Positions 45,655 through 55,718 of a stretch of 64,000 bases of DNA are shown piece after piece. Source of the stretch: Reticulitermes speratus. Its lineage: Eukaryota; Arthropoda; Insecta; Blattodea; Rhinotermitidae. The notes under the pieces are model-generated. The model did not search any database. It had not been told where the DNA came from and worked only from the letters and a program-made list of their open reading frames with translations. The stretch lies in assembly GCA_021186555.1 (NCBI GenBank), contig JAJKFL010000427.1, positions 24,415,238 through 24,479,237 of the forward strand, written 5' to 3'. The first letter of the stretch is position 1, and every line of letters begins with the position of its first letter. A program made the position numbers and the translations under genes.

Positions 45655-45705
45655 TTCATCTCAGCCAGTCAAGAAATTCCCCGGAATTTATGGTACACAA
45701 AGGCT
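45655..45705 (-). mobile_element. LINE 3'-end scrap
   Basis: CAGTCAAGAAATTCCCCGGA followed by ATTTATGGTACACAAAGG matches the 3' end of the LINE at 47,630-48,140 (GGTCAAGAAATTCCCCGCAT). It lies only ~250 bp upstream of the GT92 start codon. Confidence 0.6.
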
Positions 45706-45943
45706 TTGTAAGTTTGCCATTTAGTGTCAATGCTGCCTGGAAATTAGGAAGTAGAAACTTTTAGTCATATTTAGTGGCTAGACTATCCGTCATTTGTCTC
45801 AAAACTTATTATGGAAGGAGACAAATGGATACACATCGTGATGATTCATAAACCCGCGTCTTCTTATAAACAGAGAAAGCTAAAAATATACATTCTGTTT
45901 TTTCATTAGACAGTATCAGATGCAATTAAACTGTGACTGGAAG

Positions 45944-47582
45944 TGGCCGCGTGCTGCACTATTGCAGGCCACAAACTGTGCACTATAACTGTACCTGGCC
46001 GCGTGCTGCACTATTGCAGGCCACAAACTCTGCATTATAACTGTACCTGGCCGCGTGCTGCACTATTGCAGGCCACAAACTCTGCATTATAACTGTACCT
46101 GGCCGCGTGCTGCACTATTGCAGGCCACAAACTGTGCATTATAACTGTATCTAGCCGCGTGCTGCACTATTGCAGGCCACAAACTGTGCATTATAACTGT
46201 ATCTAGCCGCGTGCTGCACTATTGCAGGCCACAAACTGTGCATTATAACTGTACCTGGCCGCGTGTTGCACTATTGCAGGCCACAAACTGTGCATTATAA
46301 CTGTATCTAGCCGCGTGCTGCACTATTGCAGGCCACAAACTGTGCATTATAACTGTATCTAGCCGCGTGCTGCACTATTGCAGGCCACAAACTCTGCATT
46401 ATAACTGTATCTAGCCGCGTGCTGCACTATTGCAGGCCACAAACTGTGCATTATAACTGTATCTAGCCGCGTGCTGCACTATTGCAGGCCACAAACTGTG
46501 CACTATAACTGTACCTGGCCGCGTGCTGCACTATTGCAGGCCACAAACTGTGCATTATAACTGTACCTGGCCGCGTGCTGCACTATTGCAGGCCACAAAC
46601 TGTGCACTATAACTGTACCTGGCCGCGTGCTGCACTATTGCAGGCCACAAACTCTGCATTATAACTGTTCCTGGCCGCGTGCTGCACTATTGCAGGCCAC
46701 AAACTGTGCATTATAACTGTATCTAGCCGCGTGCTGCACTATTGCAGGCCACAAACTGTGCATTATAACTGTATCTAGCCGCGTGCTGCACTATTGCAGG
46801 CCACAAACTGTGCATTATAACTGTATCTAGCCGCGTGCTGCACTATTGCAGGCCACAAACTGTGCATTATAACTGTATCTAGCCGCGTGCTGCACTATTG
46901 CAGGCCACAAACTGTGCATTATAACTGTACCTGGCCGCGTGCTGCACTATTGCAGGCCACAAACTGTGCACTATAACTGTACCTGGCCGCGTGCTGCACT
47001 ATTGCAGGCCACAAACTCTGCATTATAACTGTACCTGGCCGCGTGCTGCACTATTGCAGGCCACAAACTGTGCACTATAACTGTACCTGGCAGCGTGCTG
47101 CACTATTGCAGGCCACAAACTGTGCATTATAACTGTACCTGGCCGCGTGTGCACTATTGCAGGCCACAAACTGTGCATTATAAATGTACCTGGCCGCGTG
47201 CTGCACTATTGCAGGCCACAAACTGTGCACTATAACTGTTCCTGGCCGCGTGCTGCACTATTGCAGGCCACAAACTGTGCACTATAACTGTACCTGGCCG
47301 CGTGCTGCACTATTGCAGGCCACAAACTGTGCACTATAACTGTTCCTGGCCGCGTGCTGCACTATTGCAGGCCACAAACTGTGCACTATAACTGTTCCTG
47401 GCCGCGTGCTGCACTATTGCAGGCCACAAACTGTGCATTATAACTGTACCTGGCCGCGTGCTGCACTATTGCAGGCCACAAACTGTGCATTATAACTGTA
47501 CCTGGCCGCGTGCTGCACTATTGCAGGCCACAAACTGTGCATTATAACTGTACCTGGCCGCGTGCTGCACTATTGCAGGCCA
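45944..47582. repeat. 52-bp minisatellite, about 31 copies
   Basis: Highly uniform units: TGGCCGCGTGCTGCACTATT, GCAGGCCACAAACTGTGCA, then [CT]TATAACTGTACC. Two main variants (GTACCTGG and GTATCTAG joints) occur in runs, and a one-base deletion occurs near 47,148. It ends at GCAGGCCAATGTGATGG beside a LINE fragment. It lies 0.5 kb upstream of GT92 exon 1. It is unrelated in sequence to the other 52-bp array. Confidence 0.96.
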
Positions 47583-47629
47583 ATGTGATGGTCGTGGCGT
47601 AACTAACTAAGAGCTGGCAGGTCCTCAGC

Positions 47630-48140
47630 TGGTCAAGAAATTCCCCGCATTTTACGGAACCCGAAGGTTCATTACCGCATTCACAACAGCCCGCCACTTG
47701 TCCTTATCCTGAACCATATCTATGCAGTCCATGCCCCCATCCCACTTCTTGTAGAACAATTTTAATATTATCCTCCCATCTACGCCTAGGTCTTCCAAGT
47801 GGTCTCCTTCCCTCAGGTCTGCCCACCAAAATCCTGTATGCACCTCTCCCCTCACCCATACGTGCTACATGCCCCGCCCACCTCATTCTTCTTGATTTGA
47901 TCACCTGAATAATATTATGTGAGGAGTACAGATCATTAAGTTCCTCGTTATGTAGTCTTCTCCACTCCCCTGTTACCTCGTCCCTCTTAGGCCCAAATAT
48001 CCCCCTCAGCACCCTATTCTCGAACACCCTCAGCCTATGTTCCTCCCTCAGTGTGACAGACCAAGTCTCACACCCATACAAAACAACAGGCAACATTATA
48101 GTTCTGTATATCTTAATCTTTGTATTTTTGGATAGCAAAC
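47630..48140 (-). mobile_element. LINE endonuclease-reverse transcriptase, C-terminal fragment
   Basis: Minus-strand remnant: [60 protein letters not shown] and [15 protein letters not shown]. After a frameshift in a G-run it continues [24 protein letters not shown] and a stop. These are terminal motifs of a widespread insect non-LTR element. Its 5' end at 48,140 is truncated and no active enzyme is possible. It is a different family from the Jockey-like copies. Confidence 0.88.
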
Positions 48141-48224
48141 TGGAAGACAGAAGATCCTGCCTAGTGTGAGAAAATGTTCCTTATTCGACGTGAGGAAACT
48201 CATGAAAACTAATATAAAAGAACT

Positions 48225-48300
48225 TTAGTCAGGACCGGCCGGAACTAGATTTGAACGTGCTACCTCCCGAATACGAAGTATGACAGCGCTACCAACACAA
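48225..48300 (-). mobile_element. Possible tRNA-SINE head remnant
   Basis: Minus strand GTTGGTAGCGCTGTCATACT followed by GGGAGGTAGCACGTTCAAAT. The spacing and ACGTTCAAATCTAG resemble A and B boxes. No body or flanking duplication was identified. Confidence 0.4.
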
Positions 48301-48867
48301 CTAAGACGTTCGGTAAGTCATGTCCATAAATATTCACATGTTATTGTATTCTGTTATCAAGTCACGTGAGAATTTATGTCTCTAAAGCTCGATAGAGCAC
48401 ACAGTGTTGCCATCTGGTGCAACAGAGCTCAGCATCGAGCGGTGTTGGATCGATACTGCACCTCGAGCTTGTCCCAACATGAGACTAATTACATCTGTAA
48501 GAAGTACAGATCCATCTGAAGCACGTCCCTCACAGCCCAGACGACCTCATTCTTAAATGATAAGCGCTATTTTACAAGCAGCCACCCTATTCACCGAACT
48601 TCACTCTACATGTCACTAAATCGTATGTGAGAAGTCATGAGCCAGGACGCCGGAACTCATAATGTTCTTTCTAAAAGAACGGAGCAGGTTTATCCGAAAC
48701 AGTCGTGCGTGTATGCCAAACGACACCCCAGAAGAAAACCTTGATACGACAGCCGCGTGAATCTCGTATCTTACGTCGAAGTAGTCATGTCGTACTTCAA
48801 GCTTCCGCCGCGGTTTAGCCAAGGACTACGCTCTTCCGGAATCTGGCGCGGCCTAAGTTGGTAGTTA

Positions 48868-48965
48868 GTCACGGACGTTTCGAGACAACGTATCAGTCCC
48901 ATCTTCAAGGAACTTCTTGACTCTTGAAGACGGGAATGATATATTGTCCCAAAACATCGGTAATC
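48868..48965. repeat. Small fold-back with hammerhead-like variant arms
   Basis: GGACGTTTCGAGACAACGTA ... CATCTTCAAGG is roughly inverse to CTCTTGAAGACGGGAATGAT ... TGTCCCAAAACATCGG. It belongs to the same variant family as 61,633-61,840 (TTGAAGATGGG...GTCCCGAAACGTC). The core starts TTGAAGA, so it deviates from CTGANGA. Confidence 0.6.
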
Positions 48966-49019
48966 AATTAATACATCAACATATGCATTTGATAAAATAA
49001 ATTCATGACAAGTATTAAA

Positions 49020-49060
49020 CTCCTACATGTTTCGGCACCGGGGTGCCATCGTCAGTGAGG
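49020..49060 (-). ncRNA. Hammerhead-like motif with consensus core
   Basis: Minus strand: CCTCA, core CTGACGA, extra T, helix II GGCAC/GTGCC (loop CCCG), GAAA, helix III AC/GT with loop AT, cleavage base A, then GGAG. Helix I pairs CTC with GAG after one A-G mismatch next to the core. All core bases are consensus. Confidence 0.6.
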
Positions 49061-49229
49061 TACTTAGAACAAAAGCGTACAAGGCCAATCTATTGTATCG
49101 CCCTTACTGGAATGATTAAAATATTTAAATTATTTAATACAAAAATTTAATAAGCATGAAATTACAATGTTGTGATATTAGGTCAGCCGTTCCAGATATA
49201 AGTTCGTAGCTGTTTACACTCTGTATGTA

Positions 49230-49536
49230 AAGGTAAAGCAATCCCATTACAAGCCTTGACAGGCCCTTAGGGGTCCAGGAGGTTGAGGCCCCCAGATTTG
49301 TAGACAATCGGCACGTGAAGGTGGTAAGGTTGTCAGCCCTACACACCGGCCGCCTTTACTCCCCAGGAAAGATTCCTGGTACTCATTTCTGTTAGAGGCT
49401 GAGTCGACCCCAGGGCCATAGTGCGACCGAAACGATTATGTCAATGAAAAATTCCAGTGACACCATCGGGAATCGAAACCGCGACGTTCCGGCTTGTAGC
49501 GCAGTGTCTCAACCAACTGCGCCACCGCGTGCCCCC
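49230..49536 (-). mobile_element. tRNA-derived SINE-1, copy 2
   Basis: Collinear with 28,171-28,470 (shared GGTAAAGCAATCCCATTACA, GACAATCGGCACGTGAAGGT, TTCTGTTAGAGGCTGAGT). The tRNA head on the minus strand is GGTGGCGCAGTTGGTTGAGA with a B-box-like GTCGCGGTTTCGATTCC. The 14-bp duplication ACACTCTGTATGTA flanks it at 49,216-49,229 and 49,537-49,550. Confidence 0.9.
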
Positions 49537-49742
49537 ACACTCTGTATGTAGCATGCATATAAACATGTCTCGATCTTACGTGATCCGAAGAAATCTCGTA
49601 CACAGTCAGGTACTCAATGAAAGATTATACAAAGCCCGTTTAGAATGTGCCTCACAATGGCAGGATTTGTGGCTATGTATACAAACATCTATGAATCTAA
49701 AGATCAAAATATTAGTGACGTCATATATGAAAAGAACCGTGG

Positions 49743-49786
49743 ACAGCAAATAGTTTCGGCTCAGCAAAGAGCCATCATCAGGCCAT
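49743..49786 (-). ncRNA. Hammerhead-like motif with consensus core, inverted pair member 1
   Basis: Minus strand: helix I ATGGC/GCTGT (with two G-T pairs), core CTGATGA, extra T, helix II GGCTC/GAGCC, GAAA. Helix III is reduced to a single A-T pair (ACTATT). The core is intact but helix III is doubtful. Confidence 0.55.
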
Positions 49787-49867
49787 AGCAACAAACTATA
49801 AAAACGGAAACTCTGTATGTTATATGAAGGGGATCTTCATTCTTATAGTTTTTTACAGTTTTGCTAA

Positions 49868-49909
49868 TGGCATGATGATGGCTCTTTACTGAGCCGAAAC
49901 AAGTTGCCA
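49868..49909 (+). ncRNA. Hammerhead-like motif with C3 to A, inverted pair member 2
   Basis: Helix I TGGC/GCCA, core ATGATGA (C3 changed), extra T, helix II GGCTC/GAGCC, GAAA, helix III AC/GT, loop AA, cleavage base T. A related, more decayed copy lies at about 38,567-38,607 on the minus strand in GT92 intron 2. Confidence 0.52.
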
Positions 49910-49919
49910 AGTGAAAACG

Positions 49920-51785
49920 TGTATAATACAGCTTGTTGAGTGTCACTGATGTACTGATAAAATATGCAATTGATAAATACACCAATGGGAATGTTCTACA
50001 TTAAGATTACATCTGTGACGTCACCTCAAAGACAATAGCAGTCATGAGGACTGCGATCTTCTGGGACATGACGCCACGTCACTTGATAGCTGGTTCTCGA
50101 CGTTTCGAAGGCATTATATTACTTTCGAATCGTCGACAATGGAGGAGTCAATGAAACGGCGTCATATTGCAGAAGAACAGAAAAGCCTGAGCCACGTGGC
50201 TGTGAAAATATCAAGATTCGACGACAGTTCTTTTGTTATTCGTTCACAAGAGGCCGTCGCAGGACAGCAGGCCTGTTGCAATACTCTACATCCTGTATCT
50301 TGAAGATCCATTTTATTATCACCCCCCTGCACACAGTCCGATCTCCAAAATTTTATCCCTCAGAACATCTGTAGGCATTGACCCGTATTCAAAGGCTTAT
50401 CACAATGTCTTTCAACCTGAGATCTCGCCGCGTCGTGATGAGAGAAGTTGGTGGTACGGCGATGTCTCGTGTCTGCATTTGAGAGCACGCGCGCAACCAA
50501 GAGGGAGGGAGGTGCTGGGCTGCAGCCCCCCCCCCCCACCTCACCGAATCGAAATTAAAAAAAAATTACAGATTTGGTAGATACGACGATAACAAAGTTT
50601 TACGTGATTTACCCTTCAGTCGAAATCAGCCACTGAAATCGTTTGATGAAGGTTACATTGGAATTTTAAATAATGAAATTCGAAACTTAAGAATTGTTAG
50701 ATAAAATTAAAAAAAAGACAAAAAGATTATACATTGTGACTTGAATTAAGTGAATGAGTCATGGAACATTTGGTTGTGTTTATACGTATATAAATTCAGG
50801 TGCAAACAATGTCATGTTACAGTTATACTTATGACATAATTGTTATAACATAATCTGTAAAACAAAAAAAATATATATATAGCCTCACGGTCAGCTCCCC
50901 CAGTGACAAATTCTGGATGCGCACTTGATTGAGAGTAGGTATGCTGTTACGGAATATTACGCCGTGTAGTTTGCTTTGCGGGTACCAACGTTTCAGACGA
51001 ACCTGCTGCCTGAATTTCTGTCCTGAAGATGGCAGCAGAATTGTCAGCTACCTACCAGACTGCAGAGGAATACTGTCAGGACGTGAAGCCTCTTAAAGTG
51101 TCTGTTTTTGGCTGAAACCGAGGAAAGGGCAAATCCTGTTCAAAGCAGTCGTTGACAGAAATCGCCTTGAGAATCAACCCGCTCCCCTCCTTTCCCTTCC
51201 GAACCCATTACATGATGTTACTCTATTATTCACGTGAAATGGAAGACACGTGAGCAAGATAACCTTCAGGGCTGGATAATGAAACTGATTGCAGCTAAAT
51301 TATTCAATTGGCTCTTCGCGTGCCGGACCGTGGGGAGATCAGATACTGCGGAATGAGAATTTAATACCGGAGTATCGAACGATGTCCAATTCTTCCGCGG
51401 CTTACTGTATTTAAATCGCCGGCACCGACTACTGCTGTTCTCCGCCCTCATTCTACCATCGAACAACATGAATTCTCTCCTGGTCTCATGAACGTTCGGC
51501 TGCCGTACTCTTTCTTTCGCGCACGAGGCTTATTATTTGGTGCTTACTTCTTGGATTGCTTTATTCTGAAGATGGAGACACTATGCTCCACCGAAGCGTT
51601 GATGTTTACTAGTTTATATGGCGCAATATCTTAGAAGACTTGAGTTTGTACCCAGTAACACTGTGGCAGTGGAAAAGAATTCGAAAGAAAAACAGGAAGT
51701 GGCAAAGAATTTGGCCAACACGTGACGGAAGCCATTGTTGTATTGAGGCGAACTGTGTTGAGCGGTGATATGGGGATCAAACTCT
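49920..51785. other. Intergenic stretch with hairpin debris, no gene seen
   Basis: Fragments such as CGACGTTTCGAAGGC (50,098), ACGTTTCAGACGAAC (50,989) and CTGAAGATGGAGACACTATG (51,566) look like pieces of hammerhead-like or related fold-back elements. A C-run lies at 50,525-50,537. No open frame looks like a real protein. Confidence 0.45.
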
Positions 51786-52125
51786 AGATGGAGGTGCAAC
51801 TGTAGGTGAAGGTGTAACTGTAGGTGGAGGTGCAACTGTAGATGGAGGCTCAACTGTAGTTGGAGGTGCAACTGTAGGTGGAGGCTCAACTGTAGATGGA
51901 GACTCAACTGTAGGTGGACTCAACTGTAGGTGAAGGTGCAACTGTATATGGAGGTGCAACTGTAGGTGGAGGCTCAACTGTAGATTGGAGACTCAACTGT
52001 AGGTGGAGACTCAACTGTAGATGGAAGCACATTTGTGGGTGGAGGTGCAACTGTAGATGGAGGTGCAACTGTAGATGGAGGCGCATTTGTGGGTGGAGGT
52101 GCAACCTCATACTACGGTTAGCAAT
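51786..52125. repeat. 18-bp minisatellite, about 18 units
   Basis: Units like GTGGAGGTGCAACTGTAG, with GCA/TCA and GTA/GAT variants. Because 18 is a multiple of 3, each frame gives a hexapeptide repeat. On the minus strand it reads TVAPPP/TVEPPS, and a 152-codon frame (52,362-51,904) enters it. There is no ATG context or neighbour to show that it is translated. Confidence 0.88.
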
Positions 52126-52717
52126 TGTTATTGTGCCAGAAGAGAAAGAGACAGGATGGAGGACATTGCAGGCCACGTCTTGCTCAGCTATATTATCGCA
52201 GGGCCTTGAGGGGAGCTTGTCTGTTGACTGGAAACAAAAACTGGAGAACCGTAGCGGAATGGTGGAAGAGAGAGACAGTGCAACAAAGGCAGCATAAGCA
52301 GTATGGTATATGCGAGAAGTGAACTCGGTACATATAGATAGGTTCCAATTTCTGCTGACCACATCAGAGCACTAACTGATCGCTTGGTCTCAAAGTCAGT
52401 TGGTGCGGGAAACTTGGAAGGCCCTCGTGCCGACCGAGTGCTGAGTAAAGTCGCCTGACGCCTTAGCCGAAAGCGACTAGTAATTAGTGGTTATCCTATT
52501 GCCATTTACTTCAGAACTGCATAGTGTGACCACGTCAAGGTCCTCAGCTAAGGCGGATCAGAGCCCAGCAATATGTTTCTTGTGCAGGAATGGCTAAAAG
52601 GAAGGCGGAAGGTTGATCTGCTCTTCGTGCAACTTACGCTGGCAGGTTATGCATTCTCTGGGAACAGACTTTGCCGTCTGCCGATCCCACAGTGCCTATG
52701 ACAGTCGGCAGAGTTCA

Positions 52718-52822
52718 CATCGTGTTCGTCGTAAAGGGCCAGGAGTGAAATCAAAGACTAAAGTCCATCGTGTTCGTCGTAAAGGGCCAGGAGTGAAATC
52801 AAAGACTAAAGTCCATCGTGTT
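52718..52822. repeat. 48-bp direct repeat, two copies plus a short third
   Basis: CATCGTGTTCGTCGTAAAGG and the following 28 bp are repeated exactly at 52,718 and 52,766. A truncated start CATCGTGTT is at 52,814. Confidence 0.9.
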
Positions 52823-54400
52823 GCAATTTTACAGAGCAATGCAAACTTACGGCGTCTTGTTGACAGCTGACTGTCCATAGGTCAATTTAGCGTCTGAACA
52901 CTTAGTAGGGTTTCAAATACAAATCCAAAACTGCGACTTGTAATCGTTTCTCATATACGTTAAAATTTGGACATCTGTCGGGAAACAGTAAGCGAAACAG
53001 CTTCACAGACTTTCATAAAATTGTACATTTTGTGTACACTGCATTCCATCAGCCACTCCTGGTGCCATTCTAGTCAAAAGTTGCCAAAACGCGAGTAATG
53101 CATACGGCATGTCAGTCTGTTCGATACTATTCCTAAGTAACTTCAAGAAACAATTAAAAGAGTTTCATGAAATTCGATACTGGAAATGGAAGTGTATCAG
53201 TCTGACCACAGTACAAACCGTGCAGTTATAAAACGCTGCTTACAAACCAATCTCGTACATATACGAGTAGGTACCAATTTCTTTTTAATCAACCTGTATA
53301 TACGGAAAACATGAGCAGTTGGGGCCATTTTTGCACGAACAGTTTGTGGTTATAAAGTTTCTGTATCACCCTGTATTTTTATGACAACATCATAGTGAAA
53401 GTGTTGTAAAATAGATTCAGATTTAGTCTCTATATACCCTCACGAAACGCCAGACTGGTTTTTACATATCGATTATCGATTATGGCTATGAATACTGTCC
53501 ATCGCCCAAACGGTACTTTATGCCGCATGAAAAGTTTCTCGATTTTACTGTTTGAACTGTATTCAATGCCCATATTGCAGCTACGTGGCATAAACAAGTG
53601 ACTGATATATCTGCGCTTTCATTCAACGAAGTGCATAGTGTTAAGTTGCCTTTGTCAGTCGTCATATTTCATTTCCGAAATTATAAACGAATTTATTTTA
53701 CTTTTCGGCTAAAATTAAAATCAGTAGACACCTCCAGTGCACGGCTTTCAGTGTGGTGTTCATTTTAGTTTAATACACAAAATCAGGTTGCATAAAACAA
53801 AATGCTTCTTGATACAGTACAGATTTGTGTCGTATTTGTGCTACAAAACATTCTACCAACCACTGAAATAAAACTAATTTTTACATAGAAATTTTGTATG
53901 GCAATTCTCAACAGATTTTTCCAGAGATAATTTGCTGTTTTTATCGGTTTACTAAGACAGACAGACATAAAAGTTAAAGCTGAAGGAAGAAGTAGTAGAA
54001 GGAGTCGGTCCAGTAGAGTCCCTATTTTCACATAAAGTTCAAATTTAAATTTCACCAGTTTTCTCAAAATAATATAGAGTAGTATATCTTCGGGTTTCAT
54101 AAAATGCAGGGAATTTTTTGACTAGTTTAGAAACTGTTAGCTTCTCCACGTATATATTTTTTCTCAACAAATATTTAGACTAACGCCCAATAATGCATGT
54201 GATTAACTGAATTGTACAACTTGCGTTATATCAGATATGAAACAAAATGGACTGTTAAGTGTACACTTAGCACTAGGCAGTGTGACTGACCTTACAGCAC
54301 TGGAGACTCGGTGCACAATTTAATATCAAGGTCCACGAGGCACGCGAAATCGACAAGAAGGAGTGAAAAATCTTGTGCAATGCAAATTCGAAGCAAGTTT
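52823..54400. other. AT-rich intergenic DNA, no gene seen
   Basis: No convincing frames. Near 53,955-53,975 AGACAGACAGACATAAAAG resembles the R6 repeat's microsatellite part on the minus strand, so an old R6-like copy may be buried here. Confidence 0.45.
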
Positions 54401-54404
54401 ATAC

Positions 54405-54960
54405 ACCTCTTTTTAGGCGCTTTCGCAAAAATTGCGAAAAATCGACTATTAGCTTCGTCATGTCTGTCCGTCTGTCCGTTCGCATGGGACAACTCGGCTT
54501 CCACTGCACGGATTTTCATGAAATTTGACATTAATTTTTTTCGAAAATCTGTCAAGAAAATTCGTTTTTTTTTTAATTAAAATCCGACAGGAATAACATC
54601 TACTTTACATGAAGACCTAATGTAAAACTTATGACAATATCTCGCTCAGTTCTTCTTAGAATGAGAAATGTTTCAGACAAAAGTTGTAGAGAAAATTAAA
54701 ACACAATTTTATGTTCAATAACTTTTTTCCCAAAATCGTGCCGTTTATGAGATAATGTGGAAAAATATGGTACAGCCAGACAGGCCATAGATGACAATAT
54801 AATACGGCGCATGCGCTTTGCATGCTGGATAACTAAGGCTACAGACACACACTCAGAATATGTAATACTTATTGCTTTTCAACGGCAACAATGGTTACGC
54901 GAACGCGCCCTAATATTATGTTACACGTACACTGCTGTCTTGTTTCTCTGCCTCAGGGAA
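54405..54960 (+). repeat. Repeat family 'R6', copy 3
   Basis: TTTAGGCGCTTTCGCAAAAA TTGCGAAAAA, (TGTC)n, CGCATGGGACAACTCGGC, TTTCAGACAAAAGTTGTAGA, AATCGTGCCGTTTATGAGAT and CAATGGTTACGCGAACGCGC, in the same order as copies 1 and 2. Confidence 0.78.
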
Positions 54961-55333
54961 CTGTATGTGACAGACGCCATGATTGTGACGGAAGGACCAT
55001 CACGACGCATCAGCCATTTTGGCAATATAATACGATAAGGGCGTCTTCATGAAATACGTTCCTCAAAGGGTCGTCCTTACGTCCGATTACTGTAAAGTGG
55101 AGTTTCTTTCGGCATGGCTGCGGCTTATGCTAATTACACATAACAGTGTCTGTACCAGACTTCTCAATCTGTCTATCGCGGGCAACACGAAAGTAGAAAA
55201 CCTCTTTTAACCCTTTCCCTGGCAAAGCCGAGACAGAAATTTACAAAATACTGAGTATCTACAATGTTTTTCACCAACTAAATGCACTTGTTATAAAAAA
55301 ACACTAACATATTCTAAAACTCTTTTATAAAAA

Positions 55334-55377
55334 GCCCCGACATGTTTCGGCTCACCAATGAGCCATCCTCAGGGGTC
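55334..55377 (-). ncRNA. Hammerhead-like motif, left arm
   Basis: Minus strand: helix I ACCC/GGGG, core CTGAGGA, extra T, helix II GGCTCA/TGAGCC (loop TTGG), GAAA, helix III AC/GT with loop AT, cleavage base C. It has one C fewer in helix I than the right-arm copy. Confidence 0.65.
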
Positions 55378-55674
55378 ACAACTGACTGTTCTCAAAACAC
55401 GTACATATGTTAATCCTCTGTAGAGGTATACTCGTATGGTCAACGTCTTATCTCACTTTATCTTACTTACAATCTTACTTTATCACTTCGCAAGCCGATA
55501 TGTCTTTTTAAAACACTCCCTATAGATATAATATAGTGCATAATCTATAGGGAGTGTTTTAAAAAAACATATCGGCTTGCGAAGTGAAAAAGTAAGATTG
55601 GTGAGATAAGACGTTGACCATATACCTCTACAGAGGATTAACATATGTACGTGTTTTGAGAACAGTCAGTTGTG

Positions 55675-55718
55675 ACCCCCTGAGGATGGCTCATTGGTGA
55701 GCCGAAACATGTCGGGGT
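55675..55718 (+). ncRNA. Hammerhead-like motif, right arm, best preserved copy
   Basis: Helix I ACCCC/GGGGT (5 bp), core CTGAGGA, extra T, helix II GGCTCA/TGAGCC (loop TTGG), GAAA, helix III AC/GT with loop AT, cleavage triplet GTC. Every core position agrees with the type I hammerhead. The tail box AATGCACGGTGAAAAT follows at about 55,811, as it does behind the motif at 29,896. Confidence 0.7.

Noticed and set aside
49457..49536. tRNA gene on the minus strand.
   Set aside because: It is the head of SINE-1, flanked by the element's 14-bp target duplication, with a near-identical second copy.
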